This document shows positions 58,110 through 64,000 of a DNA stretch of 64,000 nt, in pieces. How positions within the stretch are numbered: the stretch's first letter is position 1; every line of letters starts with the position of its first letter. The stretch is from Sphingomonas flavalba (lineage in GTDB: Bacteria > Pseudomonadota > Alphaproteobacteria > Sphingomonadales > Sphingomonadaceae), in NCBI RefSeq assembly GCF_004796535.1, contig NZ_SPHY01000011.1, positions 1 to 64,000 on the forward strand, in the 5' to 3' direction. The notes beneath the pieces are model-generated. The model saw only the letters and a list, made by a program, of their open reading frames with translations. It was not told where the DNA came from and made no database searches. Position numbers and translations under genes: made by a program.

Positions 58110-59846
58110 ATGAACAAGGTCCGTTCCTACCGGACACGGCTGATCGGCGCGTCGCTGGCGGCGCTGATGCTGGTCGGCGCGGCGGCGCCTGCGGCCGAGA
58201 CGGTCGACGCGATCGGCGCCGGCTACGCGGCGATTGGCGACAACCGCGATGCCGGCGTCTCCCCGGCCTGGCCGGATCCGACCCCCGCCGCCCGCGATCG
58301 GCGCGAACAGGCGCTGCGCGCGCTCGCCAGCCGGCTCGATCGGCTGCCGGCCACCAACGATCCCGCAGCGCGGTTCGATCGCGCCTTCCTCACCCATCTG
58401 CTCCAGACCGACCTCGCCGCTTTCCGCTTCGACGAGGGGCGGATGCCGTTTTCCAACGGCCAGGGCTTCTTCCGTACCCTTGGCGGCGCGGCCAACACCA
58501 CGGTGATCCGCAACCAGACCGATGCGGAGAACTGGCTGGCCCGGCTCGACAGCGTCCCGCAATTCTACGACGCCCACATCGCCAACATGCGGCGCGGCCT
58601 GAAAAGCGGCTTCATCCAGCCGGTGCTGATTGTCGATCAGGTCCTGCAGCCGCTGCGCGCCGCGGTCGAAGTGCCGGTGGCCGCCGACGCGCTGTTGAAG
58701 CCGTTCGCTCACCTGCCGCCCGCCATTCCGGCCGCCGAGCAGACGCGGCTGCGCGCTCGTGCCGCGCGATTGGTCGAGACCCGCGTCCGCCCGGCCCAGC
58801 GCGGCCTGGTTGCGTTCATGGAGAAGAAATATCGCCCGGCGGCGCGCACCGCGCTCGCCGCGCGCGACCTGCCCGACGGCGACGCCTATTACCGCTTCCT
58901 GATCCGCAAATTCACCACGACCGAGATGACGCCGGAGGAGATCCACGCGCTCGGCGAACAGGAGGTCGCGCGCATCCTCGGCGAAATGCAGGCGATCCTG
59001 CGCGAGGTCGGCTTCGCCGGCGACGTCGCCGCGTTCAACGACGCCCTGCGCAAGGACCCGGCGAACTATGCCAGCAGCCCGGAAGATTATATGGAAAAGG
59101 CCAGCGAGGTCGCCAAGCGCGCCGACCGCGCCGCGCCGCGCTGGTTCGGCAAGCTGCCGCGCCTCACCTGGGGCCCGGTGTTCAAGACGCCGGAGCAGGA
59201 AGGCACCGCCAACATCTACATGCGCGGATCGCCGGAGCTGGGCGTGCCGGGCAGCATCATGATGTCGCATCGCGACGCGCTCAAATCGCCGCTCTACCAG
59301 TTGCCCGCCTGGGTGGTGCATGAAGGGGTGCCGGGCCATCACTTCCAGATCGCCCTGTCGCAGGAGCAGGATGCCCTGCCCGCCTGGCGGCGCGAGGCGC
59401 GGGTCACCGCCTTCATCGAGGGCTGGGCGCTCTATGCCGAAAGGCTAGCCGGGGAGATGGGTCTCTATCGCGACGCCAAGGAACGCTTCGGCCGGCTGTC
59501 GTTCGAAATGTACCGCGCCTGCCGCCTGGTCATGGACACCGGCATCCACTGGCTGCGCTGGAACCGTGAGCAGGCGCGCGAATGTCTGGCCCGCAACACC
59601 GCGCTCAGCCCGGCGATGGTCGAATTCGAAACCAACCGCTACATCAGCCAGCCCGGTCAGGCGCTCGCCTACAAGATCGGCGAACTGCGGATCGCCGCCA
59701 TCCGGGCGCGGGCGGAAAAGGCGCTCGGGCCGAAATTCGACATCCGCGCCTTCCATGACGCGCTGATCGGCGACGGCCCGATCCCGCTCGCCCTGCTCGA
59801 TGCCCATATGGACGACTGGATCGCCCGCCAGGTCGCGGGGAAATAG
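58110..59846 (+). CDS. Exported DUF885 metallohydrolase
   Basis: A 578-residue protein with signal peptide (LIGASLAALMLVGAAAPAAE). The zinc motif HEGVPGHH begins at His404, with a further Glu ligand expected in 'FIEGWALYAE'; 'PSYNPLR'-type endings are absent. DUF885 members are periplasmic or lipoprotein hydrolases related to carboxypeptidase-type metallopeptidases. Together with the S10 enzyme and amidohydrolase it would degrade imported peptides. GAGGGG stands 7 bases before the ATG. It probably shares a transcript with the TonB receptor. Confidence 0.88.
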   Translation: MNKVRSYRTRLIGASLAALMLVGAAAPAAETVDAIGAGYAAIGDNRDAGVSPAWPDPTPAARDRREQALRALASRLDRLPATNDPAARFDRAFLTHLLQTDLAAFRFDEGRMPFSNGQGFFRTLGGAANTTVIRNQTDAENWLARLDSVPQFYDAHIANMRRGLKSGFIQPVLIVDQVLQPLRAAVEVPVAADALLKPFAHLPPAIPAAEQTRLRARAARLVETRVRPAQRGLVAFMEKKYRPAARTALAARDLPDGDAYYRFLIRKFTTTEMTPEEIHALGEQEVARILGEMQAILREVGFAGDVAAFNDALRKDPANYASSPEDYMEKASEVAKRADRAAPRWFGKLPRLTWGPVFKTPEQEGTANIYMRGSPELGVPGSIMMSHRDALKSPLYQLPAWVVHEGVPGHHFQIALSQEQDALPAWRREARVTAFIEGWALYAERLAGEMGLYRDAKERFGRLSFEMYRACRLVMDTGIHWLRWNREQARECLARNTALSPAMVEFETNRYISQPGQALAYKIGELRIAAIRARAEKALGPKFDIRAFHDALIGDGPIPLALLDAHMDDWIARQVAGK

Positions 59847-59897
59847 CGACGGACGCAGCGCACCAATGGCGGAGCGGCACCTTGCGCAAAAAATCGC

Positions 59898-60584
59898 TCA
59901 GGCGTCGACCTTTTCCTTGCGCGCTTTGAGGAAGCGTTCGGTTTCCTCGCTGCCAAGCCGCATGTGCTGGAGGATTTCCGCCTCCATCACCGGCCAGGAA
60001 TCGCCCAGCGCGGCGGCGACGAAGCTGTCATGACCGGTGCGGCGTGGCCCGTGGCGGCCATGCGCCAGATAGTTGGAGGCAAGGTAAAGCTGCAGCCGCC
60101 CCTTCAGCCCGCCCCATATCTCCAGCAGCAATTGATGGTCCGCCGCCTCGTAGACCAGCGAATGCAGGTGCATTTCGCGGCGGATGCATTCCATCTCGTC
60201 GCCGGTGTCGATCGCCGCGAGCAATGCCTGCTGGCGTTGCAACATCTCCGCCCGAAACCCGGCATCGCGCCGGTCCCACGCCAGCCTGAACGCGAAAATC
60301 TCCAGCGTGGTGCGCAGCGAATAGATTTCGCGGATCGCGATTTCCGACAATTCGGTGACGCGCGTGCCGCTGAACGGCACCTGGACCAGCAGCCCCTCGT
60401 CAATCAGTTGGCGGATCGCCTCGCGCAACGGCCCCCGGCTGACACCGAACTGCTCGGCTAGCGCGGTTTCGATCAGCGCCGAACCAGGCACCAGGTCCCC
60501 GGCGAAGATCGCCTTGCGCAGCTCGTCCGCAATGCGCGCGCCAAAGGTCTGCTTTTGCAGTTTTCCGACCGCCGGAACGCTCAA
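59898..60584 (-). CDS. GntR-family regulator with FCD domain
   Basis: A 228-residue FadR-subfamily regulator: winged helix-turn-helix in the first 70 residues ('ELRKAIFAGDLVPGSALIET' = 20 residues, 'EQFGVSRGPLREAIRQL'), then an all-helical FCD ligand domain with histidines for a metal. The TTG at 60582-60584 is chosen because AGGAGAG stands five bases upstream; an alternative start is not evident. It is divergent from the symporter, with operator sites on both sides, consistent with autoregulation. Likely repressor, with effector a peptide product, amino acid or its oxoacid. Confidence 0.9.
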   Translation of the reverse strand: MSVPAVGKLQKQTFGARIADELRKAIFAGDLVPGSALIETALAEQFGVSRGPLREAIRQLIDEGLLVQVPFSGTRVTELSEIAIREIYSLRTTLEIFAFRLAWDRRDAGFRAEMLQRQQALLAAIDTGDEMECIRREMHLHSLVYEAADHQLLLEIWGGLKGRLQLYLASNYLAHGRHGPRRTGHDSFVAAALGDSWPVMEAEILQHMRLGSEETERFLKARKEKVDA

Positions 60585-60601
60585 TCGCTCTCTCCTGAAT
60601 T

Positions 60602-60615
60602 GATTGTCGACAAAT
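60602..60615. promoter_or_regulatory. GntR operator, site 3 (GATTGTCGACAAAT)
   Basis: The central TTGTCGACAA (60604-60613) is a perfect 10-bp palindrome; one outer pair is mismatched. It overlaps the predicted -10 (TATTTG on the minus strand, 60611-60616) of the regulator's own promoter, whose -35 TTGTGC lies at 60634-60639 with a 17-base spacer. Suggests autorepression. Confidence 0.82.
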
Positions 60616-60672
60616 AGCGCGCCGGGCGATCCCGCACAACCACCGCGCCTTTCTCGAACGGCACAACGCCGC

Positions 60673-60701
60673 TTGCCTGCCCCGCGCAGTCGCGATAGAT
60701 T
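60673..60701 (+). promoter_or_regulatory. Promoter of the symporter gene
   Basis: TTGCCT (60673-60678) and TAGATT (60696-60701) with a 17-base spacer; the -10 overlaps operator site 4. The untranslated leader to the ATG at 60863 would be about 155 bases and shows no other gene. Confidence 0.55.
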
Positions 60702-60711
60702 GTCGACAATC
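60698..60711. promoter_or_regulatory. GntR operator, site 4 (GATTGTCGACAATC)
   Basis: A perfect 14-bp palindrome, the best match to the consensus, about 150 bases upstream of the symporter and overlapping its predicted -10 box. Confidence 0.88.
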
Positions 60712-60862
60712 AATTAAAAATTCTGATAGGCCGTCGGACAGGCAGCGATCCCGCCCAACAGAAGCGGGACTTTCCGTCACCGGCACACGACCATGGGAGG
60801 ACAGGCTTGACGATCCGCAATCGCCACCACCGTCGCGCGACGACGGCGGGCGCGCCCCGGCC

Positions 60863-62194
60863 ATGACCGCCGCACCGGTGCCGCTGCCGGACAAGCGCGG
60901 CTGGCTGCGCCGCCATTGGTTCGACGTGCCATTGTGGAAACGGATCATCCCGGCATTCATCCTCGGCGTCGCCGTCGGGGTGTTCTACGGCGAGGACGCC
61001 ACCCGGCTGCAATGGATGGGCGACATCTTCGTCCGGCTGGCGCGGATGCTGGTCGCGCCGTTGATCTTCTTCACGATCACCGCCGGCGTCATCGGCATGG
61101 GCGACCCGAAACGGCTGGGTTCGCTTGGCGTCCGCGCGCTGCTGCTGTTCGCGGGAACGGCGTTGGTGGCGGCGACGATCGGCGTCGCCCTCGGCCTGAT
61201 CCTCGAACCCGGCGTCGGCGTCAGCCTGCTTGGCGCCAAGCCGCAGACGATCAACGCCGGACGCACGCTCAGCGAGCAATTGCTGGCCATCATCCCCCTC
61301 AATCCGGTTCAGGCGCTCGCCGATGGGGACATGCTGGCGATCATCTTCTTCGCGATCTTCTTCGCCATCGCGGTGCTGACCCTCGGTTCGCGCGCGCAGC
61401 CCCTGAACGACGTGATCGGCATCGCATCCGAAGCGATGATGAAGATGATCATCTTCGTTATGGAAACCGCGCCCTTCGGCGTGTTCGGGCTGATGGCGGC
61501 GGTGGTCGGCGCCAACGGCCTCGGCGCGTTCGTCAACGTGTCGCTGCTCGCGCTCGGCACGCTGGCCGGCTGCGCGATCCAGCTGCTGATCGTCCATACC
61601 GGCATCATCGCGCTGCTCGCCCGACTGTCGCCGATGCGCTATCTGCGCGGGGCAGTCGACGCGCTGGTCGTCGGCTTCTCCACCTCGTCCAGCTCCGCCA
61701 GCCTGCCGGTCGAAATGGCGATCGCCGAAAAGCAGTTCGGCCTGCACAAGACGATCCTGTCCACCGTCCTGCCGGTCGGTGTCGGCATCGCCCGCGACGG
61801 CACCGCGATGTTCGTCGCGTTGCTGTCGGTGTTCGCGATCCAGGCGCTCGGCATCACCCCGACGCTGACCGATCTGGCGCTGGTCGTCGCCGTCTCGACC
61901 CTGCTCGCCCTCGGCGCCCCGCCGATCCCGTCGGCGGCGATGTTCATGATGGCGGCGGTGCTCTCCGTCGTCGGGATCAGCGACGCGCAGGCTGCGATCA
62001 TCGTCGGCTTCATCCTGCCGTTCGACCGGCTGCTCGACATGATGCGCACCGTGATCAACGTATCGACCAACATGGTCAACGCAACCGTGATGGCGCGCTG
62101 GTCGGGCGAGATCGACGTCGCCGTCTATGACGGGCATGCCGTTGCCGGCGGCACCAAAGCGGGAGTTGACGGCGCGCCCCGGCAAGGCGATTAG
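60863..62194 (+). CDS. Second dicarboxylate/amino-acid:cation symporter (SDF family)
   Basis: A 443-residue carrier highly similar to the one at 33686-34996 (same 'WFDVPLWKRI'-type N-terminus, 'STSSSSASLPVEM', 'GIARDGTAMFVA', 'DRLLDMMRTVINV'). The substrate-carboxylate Arg is kept, so an acidic amino acid is likely imported; the usual NMDGT cation motif is again ARDGT. It is preceded by operator site 4. The C-terminal tail is longer than in the paralogue. ATG 60863 lacks a strong ribosome-binding site. Confidence 0.9.
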   Translation: MTAAPVPLPDKRGWLRRHWFDVPLWKRIIPAFILGVAVGVFYGEDATRLQWMGDIFVRLARMLVAPLIFFTITAGVIGMGDPKRLGSLGVRALLLFAGTALVAATIGVALGLILEPGVGVSLLGAKPQTINAGRTLSEQLLAIIPLNPVQALADGDMLAIIFFAIFFAIAVLTLGSRAQPLNDVIGIASEAMMKMIIFVMETAPFGVFGLMAAVVGANGLGAFVNVSLLALGTLAGCAIQLLIVHTGIIALLARLSPMRYLRGAVDALVVGFSTSSSSASLPVEMAIAEKQFGLHKTILSTVLPVGVGIARDGTAMFVALLSVFAIQALGITPTLTDLALVVAVSTLLALGAPPIPSAAMFMMAAVLSVVGISDAQAAIIVGFILPFDRLLDMMRTVINVSTNMVNATVMARWSGEIDVAVYDGHAVAGGTKAGVDGAPRQGD

Positions 62195-62278
62195 CCCTTG
62201 TCGGAGCGGGCGGAATCCCGCTTCGCCATGGACGATACCATCTCCATCCTCGAAGGCAGGGCGCGCAGGCGGACCATC

Positions 62279-64000
62279 ATGAACGATACGCATCTTTTCG
62301 CGGCCTTCGCGCCGCCGATCCGCGAACAATCCGCGCTCCGCCGTGCGATCACCGCCGCCTATCGCCGCCCGGAACCGGATTGCGTCCGCCCGCTGCTCGA
62401 CGCCGCCGCACTGCCGCCGGAAACCCAGGCGGCGGTGCGCGACACCGCCCGCACGCTGATCACCGCGCTGCGCGCCAACCGCAGCACCGGCGGGGTCGAG
62501 GGGCTGGTCCAGGAATTTTCGCTGTCCAGCCAGGAAGGCGTCGCGCTGATGTGCCTGGCAGAGGCTTTGCTGCGCATCCCCGACGATGCGACGCGCGACG
62601 CGCTGATCCGCGACAAGATCGCCAGCGGCGACTGGAAATCCCATATGGGCGGCGAACGCTCGCTGTTCGTCAACGCGGCGACCTGGGGGCTGGTCGTCGC
62701 CGGCACGCTGTTCGACAGCGTCGACGACAAGGGACTGGCGGCGGCGCTGGCGCGCGCGGTCACCCGCGCCGGCGAACCGGTGATCCGCCGCGCCGTCGCG
62801 CTGGCGATGCGGATGATGGGCGAACAGTTCGTCACCGGCGAGACGATCGCAGAGGCGTTGAAGCGCGCCCGCAAGATGGAGGCGAAGGGCTTCACCTACA
62901 GCTACGACATGCTGGGTGAAGCGGCGACCACCGCCGCCGACGCCGCCCGCTACCTGCGCGACTACGAGCATGCGATCGCCGCGATCGGCACCGCTTCCGC
63001 CGGGCGCGGCATCTACGAAGGACCGGGCATCTCGATCAAGCTGTCCGCCCTCCATCCGCGCTATGTCCGCGCCCAGGCCGACCGGGTGATGGACGAGCTG
63101 CTGCCGCGGGTGAAGGCACTGGCCCTGCTCGCCAAATCCCACGACATCGGCCTCAATATCGACGCGGAGGAAGCCGACCGGCTGGAGCTGTCGCTCGACC
63201 TGCTCGAAAGCCTGGCGCTCGACCCGGATCTCGCCGGGTGGAACGGCCTCGGCTTCGTCGTCCAGGCCTATGGCAAGCGCTGCCCGTTCGTCATCGACTG
63301 GATCGTCGCGCTCGCGCAGCGCGCCAACCGGCGGATCATGGTCCGGCTGGTCAAGGGCGCCTATTGGGATGCCGAGATCAAGCGCGCCCAGGTCGACGGC
63401 CTTGCCGACTTCCCGGTCTATACGCGCAAGGTCCACACCGACGTCGCCTATATCGCCTGCGCGAAGAAGCTGCTCGCCAACCGGCAGGCGGTGTTCCCGC
63501 AATTCGCCACCCACAACGCCCAGTCGCTGGCAACGATCTACCAGCTTGCCGGGCCGGATTTCCATATCGGGGACTGGGAATTCCAATGTCTCCACGGCAT
63601 GGGCGAGCCGCTCTACGAGCAGGTCGTCGGCGCCGCCAATCTCGACCGCCCCTGCCGCATCTACGCGCCGGTCGGCACACACGAGACGCTGCTCGCCTAT
63701 CTCGTTCGCCGCCTCCTCGAAAACGGCGCCAATTCGTCCTTCGTCAACCGCATCGGCGACCCTGCGGTGTCGATCGACGAGCTGATCGGCGATCCGGTCG
63801 ACGAGGTGCGCGCCACGCCGGTTCCCGGCGCCAGCCACGACCTGATCGCCCTGCCGGCGGCGCTCTATCCGGACCGGGTGAACTCCGCCGGTATCGACCT
63901 CAGCGACGAGGACGCGCTCCACGCGCTCGGCCAGGCCCTCATTCAGAGCGCAGCGACCGACTGGGCCGCCGGGCGGGACGGCACGCCGCGAGAGGTCCGC
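62279..64000 (+). CDS. putA: Proline dehydrogenase / PutA, 5' part (cut by window edge)
   Basis: 574 codons are readable to the window end. The proline dehydrogenase barrel is clear: 'GPGISIKLSALHPRY', 'NIDAEEADRLELSL', 'VQAYGKRCPFVIDWIV', 'RLVKGAYWDAEIKRAQ', 'ATHNAQSLATIYQ', 'QCLHGMGEPLYEQV' and 'ENGANSSFVNRI' (FAD and proline binding). An N-terminal arm of about 230 residues precedes it, but there is no ribbon-helix-helix DNA-binding domain, so this PutA should not be a repressor. The P5C dehydrogenase part, if present, lies past the edge. It follows the symporter by 84 bases and may share its transcript. Confidence 0.93.
   Translation, partial: MNDTHLFAAFAPPIREQSALRRAITAAYRRPEPDCVRPLLDAAALPPETQAAVRDTARTLITALRANRSTGGVEGLVQEFSLSSQEGVALMCLAEALLRIPDDATRDALIRDKIASGDWKSHMGGERSLFVNAATWGLVVAGTLFDSVDDKGLAAALARAVTRAGEPVIRRAVALAMRMMGEQFVTGETIAEALKRARKMEAKGFTYSYDMLGEAATTAADAARYLRDYEHAIAAIGTASAGRGIYEGPGISIKLSALHPRYVRAQADRVMDELLPRVKALALLAKSHDIGLNIDAEEADRLELSLDLLESLALDPDLAGWNGLGFVVQAYGKRCPFVIDWIVALAQRANRRIMVRLVKGAYWDAEIKRAQVDGLADFPVYTRKVHTDVAYIACAKKLLANRQAVFPQFATHNAQSLATIYQLAGPDFHIGDWEFQCLHGMGEPLYEQVVGAANLDRPCRIYAPVGTHETLLAYLVRRLLENGANSSFVNRIGDPAVSIDELIGDPVDEVRATPVPGASHDLIALPAALYPDRVNSAGIDLSDEDALHALGQALIQSAATDWAAGRDGTPREVR

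Noticed and set aside
60710-63922. A minus-strand open frame of 1070 codons
   Set aside because: Antisense to the symporter and putA, which have clear motifs; translation is compositionally random.

Overview
This 64 kb window is GC-rich chromosomal DNA from an alphaproteobacterium, very probably a sphingomonad. The pointers are two secreted proteins with the PEPxxWAM C-terminal sorting signal, a DivL-type pseudo-kinase, a tsaE-amgK-murU-addB block, several large TonB-dependent receptors with 'VVTGSR' plugs, and short dispersed inverted repeats of the CATCCCGAGCG...TCGAGG type. The genus cannot be named from the sequence alone. No phage, insertion sequence, rRNA operon or CRISPR array was seen.

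Positions 1-30.8 kb are mainly housekeeping. On the minus strand lie divL, tsaE, amgK, murU and the start of addB, joined by ATGA overlaps between the first four. Then come a secreted propeller-amidohydrolase, ahcY with a terminator and a 20-bp upstream palindrome, a YqgE protein, a peroxiredoxin, a DUF883-like protein, a HerA-like ATPase, cysS, a hydroxyacid dehydrogenase, an aldehyde dehydrogenase, recG, sdhE, mfd, an EAL-domain protein, nadK and tRNA-Asn(GTT). Two PEP-CTERM cargo genes sit among them.

Positions 32.6-44.9 kb are an eight-gene, one-direction locus. In order of transcription it holds a TonB-dependent receptor, three tandem N-acyl-D-amino-acid deacylase homologues (one a lipoprotein, two with signal peptides), a DUF1611 protein (DgcN type), an enolase-superfamily epimerase (DgcA type), a dicarboxylate/amino-acid symporter that keeps the acidic-substrate arginine, and a LysR regulator. 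The composition reads as an outer-membrane-to-cytoplasm route for N-acyl-D-amino acids and D-glutamate.

Positions 45.4-49.8 kb are a plus-strand operon of glutaryl-CoA dehydrogenase, a fused alpha-beta 2-oxoacid dehydrogenase E1 and a malonyltransferase-like protein.

Positions 49.8-62.2 kb are a second uptake locus. It has an S10 peptidase, a class IV aminotransferase-like protein, a periplasmic amidohydrolase, a PhzF-like protein, a TonB receptor, a DUF885 metallohydrolase, a GntR/FCD regulator and a second symporter. Four copies of a GATTGTC(A/G)ACAATC palindrome lie in the three intergenic regions that start its transcripts, overlapping or next to predicted promoters. I infer an autoregulated GntR regulon. 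putA follows and runs off the right edge, and addB runs off the left edge.
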